Shown piece after piece: positions 36,447 to 47,323 of a stretch of DNA of 64,000 nt. The notes beneath the pieces were generated by a model that was not told where the DNA came from, ran no database searches, and saw only the letters and a list, made by a program, of their open reading frames with translations. The stretch spans positions 186,001-250,000 of the forward strand of contig NZ_AUHU01000004.1 of assembly GCF_000423345.1 (NCBI RefSeq), read 5' to 3'. A program made the translations under genes and the position numbers. The first letter of the stretch is position 1. Each line of letters begins with the position of its first letter. The DNA comes from Marinimicrobium agarilyticum DSM 16975. Its GTDB lineage: Bacteria; Pseudomonadota; Gammaproteobacteria; Pseudomonadales; Cellvibrionaceae.

Positions 36447-38924
36447 TTACTCTTCGCCTTCCGGGGGGATGGACAAGATGTAGGCCGCCAGCTTTTCCCG
36501 GGTCTCCTGGTCCAGGAAGCTGTGGGCGGGCATGGCGTGCTCGCCCCACTTGCCGGTGCTGCCCTCGGCGATGGCATTGGCGATGTAGCCCTTGGGGTCG
36601 TCCAGGTCGCTGTACTTCTGCTGGATCTGCAGAAAGCTTGGGCCCACCGAGGCTTCGCGTTCCTGGTGGCAGGCAACACAGCTGGTCTCTTTGGCGGCCG
36701 CTTTACCCTCGGCAATCTCCAGTTGAGCCTCATGTCCCATGCCCCCGGCCGTTGCGGCGGCTGGTGTGTCGCCTTCGGTAGGTTCTGGCAGTTCAGCATC
36801 CGCGTCGTATTCAATCACGCTCAGCTTGGCCTCTTTGCCGCCGGCCCACCACTGGGAGCCGTACTCAAGCACCCACAGGCGGCCATCGTCGGTGATCTTA
36901 AGGTCGAGCGGCCCGGCAAACTCGACGGCGGGGGCGAGGTCCTTGATCTTGACCACATCGTCGTACTCATCGATCGTGACCACCTTGATCCAACTGCGCA
37001 TAAAGTCGCCGATAATCAGCTTGCCCTGGTAGTACTCGGGGTAGGCCAGGTCACCGGACTCCGGATACACGCCAGCCACCAGGGCATTGCGGCCGCCCTG
37101 ACCCAACTCGGGGAAGCGCCCGGAGTTGTTATAGGGGTACCAGATCATCGCCGGTTGGGCCGGGGGCAGCACCTTCAGCCCGTTATTGCGCGGCGAGAAA
37201 TTCTCCGGGGCCAGGGGGTTGAACAGCTTGCCACTGGTGCCGGCCTGATAGTCGTACATGCGGTAGGGGATATTGTTGCCCACCATGGTGGGCCAGCCGA
37301 AATTCCCGGCTTCGGTCACTTTGTTGATTTCGTCGTAACCGCGCGGGCCGAAGTCGGCCGTCTCTTCTTTGGCGTCAGGGCCGATATCGCCGTAATAGAG
37401 TGTGTCGGTGTTGTCGTCCACCGCGATGGTATAGGGGTTGCGGGTGCCCATTACATAGATTTCGGGGCGGCCCTGTTCAGCCGAGTCGAACAGATTGCCT
37501 TCGGGAATGGAGTAGCCGCCGTTCTTGTCCGGGTGGATGCGCAAGATCTTGCCGCGCAGGTCCTGGGTGTTGCCGGCGCTGCGCAGAGCGTCGTGGTGCT
37601 TCCCCTCGGCGGTGTTGTTGATCGGGCCGGAGCCGTTGGATTCGAAGGGGTTGCTGTTATCCCCCAGCGCGATGAACAGGTTGCCGTGGCGGTCAAATTC
37701 CAGGTTGCCGCCGGTGTGGCAGCAGGTGTTATCGTTGGGGATATCCATCAACACCTGCGCAGAGGCCATATCCACCGTTTTCCCGGTCACCTTGAACTGC
37801 GCCAGGCGCTGCAGCAGATCGTGCTCGCCGCTCTCATCCGGAAGGTTGTACATGGCGTAGATGAGCCGGTTCTCGGCAAAATCCGGGTCAAACGCGACCG
37901 CAATCAGCCCAAACTCGATATTCTTGGCCGGCGCGAACACATCAAACTCCGCCATCACAGACGTCTCTTCAGTGGCCACATCTAACCAGAGGAGCTTGCC
38001 CTGGCGCTGGGCAATCATGGCGGCGCTGTAATCCTGGGTCACATCAAAGCTCACCGGCTCGTTCAGGTCGTCCACCAGGATGTTGCGCTTGAAGCGGCGC
38101 GGGTCGGGCTTCACCGTGGCGTAATCCAGTGGCTGGCGCTCTGCCAGGGCGTACTCGAGCCCGCCGTCCAGATGCTTCAGAAACAGGGGGTTGTGGAACA
38201 TCTCGGTGGTGTGGCCAAGGCCCGTATAGAAGGCGCGGCCGCCATCAAACGCGTGGTACCAGGCAATGGGGTGGTAGGCGCCGTGCTGGCCGCCTTGATA
38301 GCTGCGCTCGTCAAGGGTCAAGAGGTCATGGCGCCGGTCTGACAGGGACGTGAAGTCATACCATTCGTCGACCATGCGAAACTGTTCCGGCAGCGCCTCG
38401 GTCGCGGGGTGATCTGGGCCCACCACATTGAGCGTGGCTGCCTGCACGCCCGCAGGATCACTCGGGTGGGACTGGAAGGCCGCGCCCACGAGGCGCCGAT
38501 ACCAGTGCCAGTCGCCCTCGGTGTCCGTCGCCGAGTGAATGCCCACAAAGCCGCCACCGGCCTGGATATAGCGCTCAAACGCCAACTGCTGCTGTTCATT
38601 GAGGACATCCCCACGGGTGTTCACAAACACCACCGCAGCCATGGTCTGCAGCTGCTCATCGGTGAACACGCTGGCATCTGCCGTCGCGACCGGCGTCAGG
38701 CCTCTCTGCTCCACCAGAGTGGTCACGGCCTCGACCCCCGCCGGGATCGACTCGTGCTGCCACTCGGGGGACTTGGAGAAAATCAATACAGAGGTCAGTT
38801 GATCCCCCTGCTCCGAGGTGGACGGTGTCCCGGCCCCCGGGTCGGATTCAGAACAGGAAGCGATAAAGGCGCCCAGGAGCACCAGGGCGAAAGCAGCGAA
38901 AATACGAGGGGTCGTCACAGTCAT
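36447..38924 (-). CDS. ThuA - PQQ-dependent sugar dehydrogenase - cytochrome c fusion lipoprotein
   Basis: An 825-residue lipoprotein (lipobox IASC near residue 24). An N-terminal ThuA-like glutamine-amidotransferase-fold domain (about 45-280: VLIFSKSPEWQHESIPAG, GGGFVGIHSATD, GGRAFYTGLGHT) leads into a GSDH/soluble aldose dehydrogenase-type propeller (about 295-690: EFGLIAVAFDPDF, TCCHTGGNLEFD, GNTQDLRGKILRIHPD, RNPYTIAV, GDFMRSWI). The C-terminus is a class I cytochrome c (CVACH, with Met in AMPAHSFLD). It probably oxidises a sugar in the periplasm and passes electrons to its own haem. ATG 38924 is used; ATG 38933 and GTG 38936 are alternatives. Confidence 0.88.
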   Translation of the reverse strand: MTVTTPRIFAAFALVLLGAFIASCSESDPGAGTPSTSEQGDQLTSVLIFSKSPEWQHESIPAGVEAVTTLVEQRGLTPVATADASVFTDEQLQTMAAVVFVNTRGDVLNEQQQLAFERYIQAGGGFVGIHSATDTEGDWHWYRRLVGAAFQSHPSDPAGVQAATLNVVGPDHPATEALPEQFRMVDEWYDFTSLSDRRHDLLTLDERSYQGGQHGAYHPIAWYHAFDGGRAFYTGLGHTTEMFHNPLFLKHLDGGLEYALAERQPLDYATVKPDPRRFKRNILVDDLNEPVSFDVTQDYSAAMIAQRQGKLLWLDVATEETSVMAEFDVFAPAKNIEFGLIAVAFDPDFAENRLIYAMYNLPDESGEHDLLQRLAQFKVTGKTVDMASAQVLMDIPNDNTCCHTGGNLEFDRHGNLFIALGDNSNPFESNGSGPINNTAEGKHHDALRSAGNTQDLRGKILRIHPDKNGGYSIPEGNLFDSAEQGRPEIYVMGTRNPYTIAVDDNTDTLYYGDIGPDAKEETADFGPRGYDEINKVTEAGNFGWPTMVGNNIPYRMYDYQAGTSGKLFNPLAPENFSPRNNGLKVLPPAQPAMIWYPYNNSGRFPELGQGGRNALVAGVYPESGDLAYPEYYQGKLIIGDFMRSWIKVVTIDEYDDVVKIKDLAPAVEFAGPLDLKITDDGRLWVLEYGSQWWAGGKEAKLSVIEYDADAELPEPTEGDTPAAATAGGMGHEAQLEIAEGKAAAKETSCVACHQEREASVGPSFLQIQQKYSDLDDPKGYIANAIAEGSTGKWGEHAMPAHSFLDQETREKLAAYILSIPPEGEE

Positions 38925-39137
38925 GGGGTACATCACATTGGCTACGGGAGTTTATGGCTCGCCTGTTTTTATTGGGTGCAGGCTGAGTACGGAAATAGGT
39001 AGGTTGTCACTATAAACCAGACGTGGGAGTCATGCGAGTCAGGATGACTATTAGGGGTTACTCTCCCATTGATGGAATTCCCGCGCCCGAGTATGATGCA
39101 GCCCTGCTTGAATGACCCCATTGCTACAAGCAGTTTC

Positions 39138-39214
39138 GCACCCGTAGCTCAGCTGGATAGAGTAGGTGGCTTCGAACCACTTGGTCGGGAGTTCGAATCT
39201 CTCCGGGTGCGCCA
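39138..39214 (+). tRNA. tRNA-Arg (anticodon TCG/UCG)
   Basis: A 77-nt cloverleaf. The acceptor stem GCACCCG/CGGGTGC is followed by an encoded CCA. The D arm is GCTCAGCTGGATAGAGT, the anticodon arm GGTGG-CTTCGAA-CCACT with the loop giving TCG, and the T arm GGGAGTTCGAATCTCTC-like. It reads CGA and, through wobble, other CGN codons. It stands alone with no adjacent tRNA or integrase. Confidence 0.95.
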
Positions 39215-39298
39215 TAAAACAGACATTAGCTTGAACGCACAGCCCATTCGCGCGTGCGAACCGAAGCCGATGCTACCTATTCCCGCCCCCGAGGCCTC

Positions 39299-39994
39299 AT
39301 GAAACCCACCGTTTTACTGGGCTCTGCCCAAATTCCTGACACCAAGACTGAATTGAAGCTCTACACCCACGACGGAGAATTTTCGATAAAGATTCCCGGC
39401 CGTGGGGAGCTTATGAATACCCGCGTACACGGTTCCGAGAAAGCGTTGGCCGATCTGGCTTGTGAGCGTATGGGCGCCACGAAGCAGCCCCGTGTGCTTG
39501 TGGGAGGTTTGGGCATGGGGTTCACCCTGGCCGCCGCCTTAGCCGCCGCAGGCCCCGATGCTGAGGTGGTTGTCGCCGAACTGGTGCCTGAAGTCGTGAC
39601 GTGGAATCGCGAGTTGATGGGCGCAGCCTCCGGGCACCCCTTGACTGATCCTCGCGCCAATGTCTATGTGGGCGACGTAGCGGATTTGATAAGGGCAGAA
39701 TCAGGCGCCTTCGATGCCATACTGTTGGACGTCGATAACGGCCCGGAAGCAATGATCCGCCGTGAGAACGATTGGCTATACACAATCCCCGGACTCGAAG
39801 CGGCCCGACGCGCGCTGCGCCCTCAGGGAGTCTTGGCCGTCTGGTCAGCGGGACCCGACCAGATGTTCAAGGCACGAATGAAGCACGCCGGTTTCAAAGT
39901 AGAAGAGCAGATAGTTCGCCCCCACCGCAAAGGCAAAGGGGCACGTCATTACATTTGGCTTGGCAGCCAAAGTGAGAGAAAGCCACGCGGGTGA
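39299..39994 (+). CDS. Spermidine synthase-like class I methyltransferase-fold protein
   Basis: A 231-residue protein starting at ATG 39299 behind GAGG. It has an N-terminal beta region (TELKLYTHDGEFSIKIPGRG) and the nucleotide-binding core PRVLVGGLGMGFTLAAALAA, VVVAELVPEVVTWNREL and FDAILLDVDNGPE, as in SpeE-type proteins. The usual catalytic Asp of spermidine synthase within a DGGDG loop is replaced by GGLGMG, so it is a SpeE-like fold of unknown activity rather than a proven polyamine synthase. Confidence 0.8.
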   Translation: MKPTVLLGSAQIPDTKTELKLYTHDGEFSIKIPGRGELMNTRVHGSEKALADLACERMGATKQPRVLVGGLGMGFTLAAALAAAGPDAEVVVAELVPEVVTWNRELMGAASGHPLTDPRANVYVGDVADLIRAESGAFDAILLDVDNGPEAMIRRENDWLYTIPGLEAARRALRPQGVLAVWSAGPDQMFKARMKHAGFKVEEQIVRPHRKGKGARHYIWLGSQSERKPRG

Positions 39995-40054
39995 TGCTCG
40001 CCTCGAGCCACTACAGCGGGCCATGACCTTCCCCTTTAATATTTCTGGTACCTC

Positions 40055-40090
40055 AAAAAAAAGCCCCACCAGCTTTCGCTGGCGGGGCTC
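40055..40090 (-). terminator. Terminator of the EF-G gene
   Basis: AGCCCC-A-CCAGC and GCTGG-C-GGGGCT form a long stem with a TTTC loop. The run of eight A residues at its left becomes a U-run on the minus strand after the EF-G stop at 40111. Confidence 0.85.
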
Positions 40091-40110
40091 CGAGTGACAC
40101 CAATCCGCGG

Positions 40111-42198
<2,088 letters not shown>

Positions 42199-42448
42199 AG
42201 CGCTCTCTAAAGCTGGGTTGAACACGGGGGGTGAAAATAGGCAGCGAATATACTGGAAACTGGGGAATTTTGCTCGTTAAATGTGACGAATTTCCGACCA
42301 GCGGCTTAGTGTTACCTCCTCAGTAGCCGATCCTGGTTAAATTCGCCTCTTTCTGGCCGGTCCGGACCGGTGAAAGCCGGGTCGATGTATGGGTGTCCAG
42401 CCTTGTTCCTGCGTCTCAGACGAAACAGTCTATTCCCTCCGTCCCCTT

Positions 42449-42958
42449 TCATTGATCGCTCGCTGCTGCCAGGCGCACCACCGGGTCTCCCACCGTCATA
42501 CGGCCACTTTGAATGATCCGGGCGCACAGGCCCCCATAGCCATACATCGCCGCTGCACCGCCGGGGCCCAGCGCTTCGTTCATACGGGAACAGGGGTGAC
42601 AGAGGGCGGTGGTTTCCAGCACCGCTTCGCCAACCTGCAAGCGCTGATGGCGCAGGAGGTTCATATTCATGCCAGAAATGACGAGATTGCGCCGCAACAG
42701 CGCCGGGTCGATGCTGGAATGGCCGGTATGCCGGCCTATCGCCTCGATAAATTCGCGGCTGATTAACGTCACCTGCCGGGCCGAACCGGGGGTCTTGGTC
42801 ATGCGGTGGTCGCCTTCAAGCCCCTGACCCTCGACCGCCAGGGCGGTCTCCGCCACCAATACAGTGCCGCGCCGTTCACTGCGCAGGCCGATCCATTCGA
42901 GCCGTCCCTGTGGAAGGTCTTGGCACAGCTTATCGAGCAGGCGGGACTGGGCTTTCAT
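42449..42958 (-). CDS. MOSC-domain protein
   Basis: A 169-residue protein starting at ATG 42958. MOSC features are GLEGDHRMT, ARQVTLISREFIEAI, LLRRNLVISGMNMNLL, the conserved cysteine in TALCHPCSRMNEALG and GLCARIIQSGRMTVGD. These domains carry molybdenum cofactor sulfuration or transfer chemistry and, in YiiM-type proteins, detoxify N-hydroxylated compounds. The Cys in the CHPC loop is the expected functional residue. It is monocistronic. Confidence 0.88.
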   Translation of the reverse strand: MKAQSRLLDKLCQDLPQGRLEWIGLRSERRGTVLVAETALAVEGQGLEGDHRMTKTPGSARQVTLISREFIEAIGRHTGHSSIDPALLRRNLVISGMNMNLLRHQRLQVGEAVLETTALCHPCSRMNEALGPGGAAAMYGYGGLCARIIQSGRMTVGDPVVRLAAASDQ

Positions 42959-43100
42959 AAGGTACTTCTCTATAGGGTGTGGGCTCGCCAGCATATTCTC
43001 TTCATTTGGATCAGAAAAGGGGCGCCATAGGCTAGTGTAGCGGTGGGAGGTTCTCGCGGCGCTCTGATGGTCAGACCTGCGGCACTCTACGAAAAATGAT

Positions 43101-43898
43101 TCAGCAGAGCCGGCTAACCTCTCTAAGCTGGGAATTCAAATGACCAGTCGTTACTGGAATGCGGATAAACTTCCGTATAAGGCTCGAAGCTCTATTCTTT
43201 GTCGCTACCGATGTTCCCTCTCGACCTCCTGCTTCATTGGTGTTGCCCTCAATGGTAGTGAGGGTTGTTCCGCTCACTGCATCTACAATTCCGATATGGG
43301 AAAAAACAAAAACAACAATGTCTCCTTTTCTGGGCTTAAAGGTCCTTGATGAATTATCAAATATTAAGCAATTTGTACTCTGGGCCCACTCGGACAAAAA
43401 CCTGCTCACGGAGGCCTCTCTAGGTGGGTTTAGGGAACCAAAAAAAGGCGATCTTCGGCATAGTTCTTGAACGCAGAATGAAACAAACGAAGCGCACCAT
43501 GGATAACCGTCTGTTCCTCCAGCTGTGACCAGGTCGTCCGCTTTGAAGATGTTTAACAGAGCCTGGCTATTGCCCGCTTTGTTGTCATCTGTTTCTGTGG
43601 TCCCGATATACCTGCGCGCTATATCAGCCAACTCAGACTGAGGCGAAAAAATACGGCTACTTGCTCCGTTTAGCCTTTCTGACATAGCAGTGATGGCACG
43701 CCATGTAATGGGTCCGACAATTCCATCGACAGGAAGCCCCGAATCTCTCTGAAACTTCCTTACCGCCTTCTCAGTAGCAAGGCCAAAAATACCATCTTCA
43801 ACTAACCGGGGATCCACCTCGACAACATTGTTCAAGATCTTTTGGAGGTCGGAAACGGCTTCCCCGCGCTTGGATACGCGTAGTGTTGGACTAGGCAT
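43101..43898 (-). CDS. Peptidoglycan-binding plus CHAP amidase protein, candidate effector
   Basis: A 265-residue protein with no signal peptide. An N-terminal PG_binding_1 domain (residues about 5-70: AVSDLQKILN, DGIFGLATEKAVRKFQRDSG, DGIVGPITW) is followed by a CHAP-type cysteine peptidase/amidase domain (about 90-245): catalytic Cys in GYPWCASFVSFC, His in VFSHIGIVD, and EGNTN. An unexported cell-wall hydrolase that binds peptidoglycan is typical of type VI effectors or of phage/bacteriocin lysins. The upstream lipoprotein gene ends 26 bases before its start and is a natural immunity candidate (inference). Confidence 0.75.
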   Translation of the reverse strand: MPSPTLRVSKRGEAVSDLQKILNNVVEVDPRLVEDGIFGLATEKAVRKFQRDSGLPVDGIVGPITWRAITAMSERLNGASSRIFSPQSELADIARRYIGTTETDDNKAGNSQALLNIFKADDLVTAGGTDGYPWCASFVSFCVQELCRRSPFFGSLNPPREASVSRFLSEWAQSTNCLIFDNSSRTFKPRKGDIVVFVFSHIGIVDAVSGTTLTTIEGNTNEAGGREGTSVATKNRASSLIRKFIRIPVTTGHLNSQLREVSRLC

Positions 43899-43923
43899 TG
43901 TAAAATCTCCCTATAGAGGACTA

Positions 43924-44421
43924 TTATGGTGTTAGCTTCAAATAAATCCACAAATCTGATGGCAAAGATTCATTGGTTGGGTTCGTCTCCAGCCAAAGTA
44001 TGCCTCCCTCCACAAAACGAGCCACCACATCACTTCCATAAGCGGTACCGTCTTTTAGACAGCTTAGAGTGAACGTTTCGGACTCAGAGGGTAGCGTAGG
44101 CTCGGAAAATGTCCGAGTTACGCGGTAAGCGTTCTCGTCTGCCTCAACCGAAACAACGATTTCGGCGCCGCCCATCTCTGAGTAATATTTACCTGGCTTG
44201 GCGTCGGTCTCGGAGAAGGCATCTATACTCTCTATATCCGTTACGACTAATACATTCGCCGGTAAAGCCTTTAGAGAAACGTCTTCTTCCGAACACTCCA
44301 TTTTGGCGCCTTTTCCTTCATTGTTGATTGGCTGGGACTGAAAGTCAGAACTACAGGCCTGAAGAGGGATCATGTATACAATCGTCAGAATAACGATTGC
44401 CGGGAAGTTTTTTTTCGTCAA
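43924..44421 (-). CDS. Lipoprotein, candidate immunity protein for the CHAP amidase
   Basis: A 165-residue protein starting at TTG 44421, chosen because GGAAGGA lies seven bases upstream and it produces a compact lipoprotein signal ending in LQAC; longer upstream starts lack a ribosome-binding site. The mature part is acidic beta-rich (YYSEMGGAEIVVSVEADENA, TFTLSCLKDGTAYG) with a single Cys pair. Nothing in it is an enzyme motif. Periplasmic location just before the amidase gene fits an immunity role. Confidence 0.6.
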   Translation of the reverse strand: MTKKNFPAIVILTIVYMIPLQACSSDFQSQPINNEGKGAKMECSEEDVSLKALPANVLVVTDIESIDAFSETDAKPGKYYSEMGGAEIVVSVEADENAYRVTRTFSEPTLPSESETFTLSCLKDGTAYGSDVVARFVEGGILWLETNPTNESLPSDLWIYLKLTP

Positions 44422-44425
44422 AACA

Positions 44426-44713
44426 CTATCCTTCCATATTTTGTGTGTCATCAGTGGCCGGAAAACCCGGCTGAATCTCCCAAAAAACACTGTTGAGCAT
44501 ACTCGATAAAACAACTGGAGAAAACGGTTGTTCGCTATAATATTGAAGCACTTCCCAAATGAAATCAATGTGGGCGATCGAGCTTTGACTTGGGACATGA
44601 TCTTCCCGTATGCCGTTGATCCTCAGATACTTTTCTGCCAGCCCCTTTTCGGTAAAATCCAGCTTCCCCAGAAGGCGTGCCGATCTTGTATTGAACGGCA
44701 TATAATTCGTCAT
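44426..44713 (-). pseudogene. 3' fragment of a RimJ-like acetyltransferase gene
   Basis: The first about 40 codons (NTRSARLLGKLDFTEKGLAE, KYLRINGIREDHV) closely parallel the C-terminal end of the acetyltransferase at 48915-49442 (NTRSARLLKKLGFTEEGLAK). Everything N-terminal to this, including the acetyl-CoA-binding region, is missing, and the frame continues into unrelated sequence. The start codon overlaps the end of another gene fragment. It is a truncated duplicate. Confidence 0.78.
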
Positions 44714-44847
44714 TCTGCGGTATACGGTAACCGCTGGGCCTTATCGTCGTTCTTGACCCTCCAGGCACTGATATCCAGCAGATAGTATTCTTCGGCGTCT
44801 TTCAGGTTAATCTCCAGGCCCGTTGTGAGTTGTTGTTCGTCCGCCAT
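44710..44847 (-). pseudogene. 3' fragment of a lipoprotein gene (paralogue of 47324-47893)
   Basis: A 45-codon frame from ATG 44847 reads LTTGLEINLKDAEEYYLLD, which parallels GLEITLKDGEEDYLLD at the C-terminus of the lipoprotein at 47324-47893; the DNA on both sides of the match also aligns. The signal peptide and most of the domain are absent. It abuts the acetyltransferase fragment, so two truncated copies of genes from the right-hand block were joined here. Confidence 0.7.
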
Positions 44848-44858
44848 TGGATCTCTTC

Positions 44859-45284
44859 TTAGTGAATGTGCAAGTGCTTCTTCTTGAAGATCGTGTGAAA
44901 AGGTCTTTTTCCCTTATCACTTGGTTTTGGGATTATGAAACCTTTCGTGTCAACATCGAGAATGTACGGGTCCGGTTTATTGAAGGAAAACTCCAAACAA
45001 TCTTTGTCCCTGATTTGAATATCTTTCAGAACGCCTGGTGTCAGGTCGTTGGAAATCTCGACTTGATCCGCAACCTTAAAATCCTGGTCGATCAGAGTGG
45101 CGTAGAGAGCCTCATCGTAGGGTGAATTCGCTGTCGTCAGGACAAGGTACCAGCCATTCTCAAGAGAAAGCTGATGCTCTAATACCGAACCTTTTACGTT
45201 GATGGATTCTGCTTGCTGGGAGGTCGTTAAAATCGATTCTTCTTGATTTGTTGGCGTAAGGCTAAAAAGATCGTTATCTTTCAT
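44859..45284 (-). CDS. Hypothetical protein
   Basis: A 141-residue soluble protein with AAGGAA before ATG 45284. It is predicted mostly beta, with GWYLVLTTANSPYDEALYAT, KDIQIRDKDCLEFSF and a basic tail (KGKRPFHTIFKKKHLHIH). It lies between the NUDIX gene and the gene fragments in the same orientation. I do not recognise the family. Confidence 0.55.
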   Translation of the reverse strand: MKDNDLFSLTPTNQEESILTTSQQAESINVKGSVLEHQLSLENGWYLVLTTANSPYDEALYATLIDQDFKVADQVEISNDLTPGVLKDIQIRDKDCLEFSFNKPDPYILDVDTKGFIIPKPSDKGKRPFHTIFKKKHLHIH

Positions 45285-45333
45285 TCGATCGTTCCTTGTG
45301 TTCAGCGCTAGGTTCAGTTTGAGTTCTTTCCGT

Positions 45334-45750
45334 TCACCGATGTTGCATGCCGACTAGAGTTTTGCGAATGACGGTGAGGGCATCGATAAATACCGGGTGC
45401 CATTCTGAACCCGGTGGTAGCGATAACGGATGCCAAAAATACTGAAACACGTGGCCTCCGTCATCTTTACAGTAATGATCCCAGTGGTCGGGCAGGTGAT
45501 CCCCTGCTGCCATCATACAAATGCTCCATACGGGCTCATCAAGGCGTCGCTGCCACTCTAGCAGTGGATACTCTGCTTTTAACGTGATTCCAGCTTCTTC
45601 CTTCAATTCTCGCTCTGACGCCGACAGGTAGGATTCGCTGGGTTCAATGGTGCCCTTTACCAGTTGAATGCCTGCCAATGGGTGCCTAAAGACGAGAATT
45701 TCAAATTGGGTTGCTCGGGTTCGCAATACCACGGGACAAGCTTTGTTCAT
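45334..45750 (-). CDS. NUDIX hydrolase (copy 1)
   Basis: A 138-residue protein with a perfect NUDIX box starting at residue 33 (GTIEPSESYLSASERELKEE then AGI), giving the Mg2+-binding RELKEE segment. The rest, with CPVVLRTRATQFEILVFRHP and GGHVFQYFWHPLSL, indicates a nucleotide-diphosphate-X pyrophosphatase of unknown substrate. It is a clear paralogue of the gene at 47962-48381, supporting a local duplication. The start lies five bases before the dioxygenase stop, so the two are probably cotranscribed. Confidence 0.88.
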   Translation of the reverse strand: MNKACPVVLRTRATQFEILVFRHPLAGIQLVKGTIEPSESYLSASERELKEEAGITLKAEYPLLEWQRRLDEPVWSICMMAAGDHLPDHWDHYCKDDGGHVFQYFWHPLSLPPGSEWHPVFIDALTVIRKTLVGMQHR

Positions 45751-45754
45751 GTCG

Positions 45755-46555
45755 TTATGGGCTTCCGCGTCTATTACGAGACGCTATGTCTATCGCCAAA
45801 TCATACCATTGACTGTTTTCAATGGCAGCCAGTTCAGCCTTTGTGGGGAGTACATGCTCATCCAGGAAGCTGGAAGTCAAAGGGTGATATTTGCCCACAC
45901 AGAGGTCAAGAGCCTTCCTTGTTGAGTTCATCTCATAGTTGCCTTTGTGTATCATCTGAGCGTGAAATATCAGAACATCCCCGGGAGCGAGGTCAATTAA
46001 CTCGGAATTTGGAAGTGGATCGCTATTCTTGGAGTCATTTAGCTCAAACCTCACATTCCGCTCCAGCTCAGTATCCCATCGTCTATGCGTCCCTGGGACC
46101 AGTTCAACGCCCCTTTCCTCCACTAGGGGTATGCGGATATGAAGGCTCAGCATCCTTCTGAGTTCGTCACGCTGCACGTCATCCTCGATAGGGCTGTACT
46201 GCATGTCTCTATGCCAGTAGGGGAGCCGCTCAGCGTTTGTAGGGTTGAAAAACAGCTGAGTGTTGTGAAAATGGATACCCGGACCGAAAATATCCTCAAT
46301 CGCTTCGGTAAGCTTTGCGGGAGCAATTGCTTCGAAGAACTCTACTCGTTGATCGGGGTTGTCTTGGAAGTGCTCAGGAAGTGTCAACGAGTGCATATTG
46401 ACCAGCCTGTTTCTATAGATTTCGGTATTGTTGCCATGAGCCCATTTCCGATAAACAGGGTCGACGTGCTTATCTATGAAAGAGATCTCGGTTCTGTTGA
46501 ACAGTCCTCTCAAAATGGTATACCCAAGCGCCTCAAAATGGTCTCTAGGATTCAT
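45755..46555 (-). CDS. Phytanoyl-CoA dioxygenase family (PhyH) Fe(II)/2-oxoglutarate oxygenase
   Basis: A 266-residue protein. The iron facial triad can be read as His and Asp in YWHRDMQY and a distal His in HAQMIHKGNYEMNS, with the 2-oxoglutarate-binding Arg in the following TRKALD. N-terminal RDHFEALGYTILRGLF is the standard PhyH opening. It hydroxylates a small molecule or lipid; the substrate is unknown. It precedes the NUDIX gene in one transcription unit. Confidence 0.85.
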   Translation of the reverse strand: MNPRDHFEALGYTILRGLFNRTEISFIDKHVDPVYRKWAHGNNTEIYRNRLVNMHSLTLPEHFQDNPDQRVEFFEAIAPAKLTEAIEDIFGPGIHFHNTQLFFNPTNAERLPYWHRDMQYSPIEDDVQRDELRRMLSLHIRIPLVEERGVELVPGTHRRWDTELERNVRFELNDSKNSDPLPNSELIDLAPGDVLIFHAQMIHKGNYEMNSTRKALDLCVGKYHPLTSSFLDEHVLPTKAELAAIENSQWYDLAIDIASRNRRGSP

Positions 46556-46582
46556 TTGAAATTCCCTGGTGACGTTGGCTGG

Positions 46583-47131
46583 TCAAGCCTCGTCGAGTAA
46601 CGTAACCATGCGGTTGGCCATGGAAATATACTCTTTAGCGGCGTCCGTTTTAACTTCCTTATCGGTAAGGTGAACCGCCTCGTTACGGGTTTCCTTCAAT
46701 CGCTGGAGTAAGTTGAAGGCCCCTTTTCCCAGGCTATTGTAATCCCCCAGCTGGACCTGAAGCCTATGGATGCTCGACCTCTTTATATACTCTGCGCTAA
46801 TCCCATAACGAGACCCCATTTCTTCCAGGGCGGTCTCGACATCCAGCCAAGACTCAAGAATCGCACCTCTAGGAGAAAGCTCGGCCAGCTTTATACGCCG
46901 GGCAAACGTCTTTGTGTCGGGTGTGGCTGTTTCTGGTAGAGAGATTTCAGCTTCCCGGCTTGCCTCGTGAATGCGATTACTGAACTCAATCTGAGTTTCG
47001 TTGTGTTTGATGCTCTGAACTCTGCCAATTGCTTCGACGAGCTCCTTTCGAAGCAGAATGATAGTTGCAACAAGTGCAAAAGGCCATGCAACCGAATCTA
47101 TTACTAGGGAGATAAATGTAAGCCAATCCAT
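46583..47131 (-). CDS. Membrane-anchored helical protein (DUF4145/HEPN-like)
   Basis: A 182-residue protein. One N-terminal transmembrane helix (about 8-27) is followed by a charged coiled coil (IQSIKHNETQIEFSNRIHEA) and an all-helical C-terminal domain with LKETRNEAVHLTDKEVKTD, similar to the RN-x-x-x-H core of HEPN/DUF4145 domains. No nuclease activity can be claimed since the HEPN motif is only partial. AGGAGG lies before ATG 47131. Confidence 0.6.
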   Translation of the reverse strand: MDWLTFISLVIDSVAWPFALVATIILLRKELVEAIGRVQSIKHNETQIEFSNRIHEASREAEISLPETATPDTKTFARRIKLAELSPRGAILESWLDVETALEEMGSRYGISAEYIKRSSIHRLQVQLGDYNSLGKGAFNLLQRLKETRNEAVHLTDKEVKTDAAKEYISMANRMVTLLDEA

Positions 47132-47323
47132 GTGGCCTCCTTAGTGGTTTTGTTAATAGGTGCCGCTTTGGTTCTTTTCCGACATTGATGCTCTATCAAT
47201 CAGGTGTCGCGAAATCAACGATTTTTACGCCTTTGGTGTTCTTTAGACTGCTGTCGTTGTCTTATGCGACAGTCTTGACCGCCTTTTTAGGCTGCTTGTA
47301 GAGTATACGTTACCCGCCCAGCC
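47132..47323. other. Intergenic region with a hairpin
   Basis: GACTGCTGTCG and CGACAGTC (47246-47274) form an imperfect hairpin on the minus strand after the lipoprotein gene. No gene is visible. Confidence 0.4.

Noticed and set aside
36417-37985. Long plus-strand open frame of 522 codons
   Set aside because: It lies antisense to the ThuA-dehydrogenase-cytochrome gene, whose three domains are unambiguous; the frame is a GC-rich shadow.
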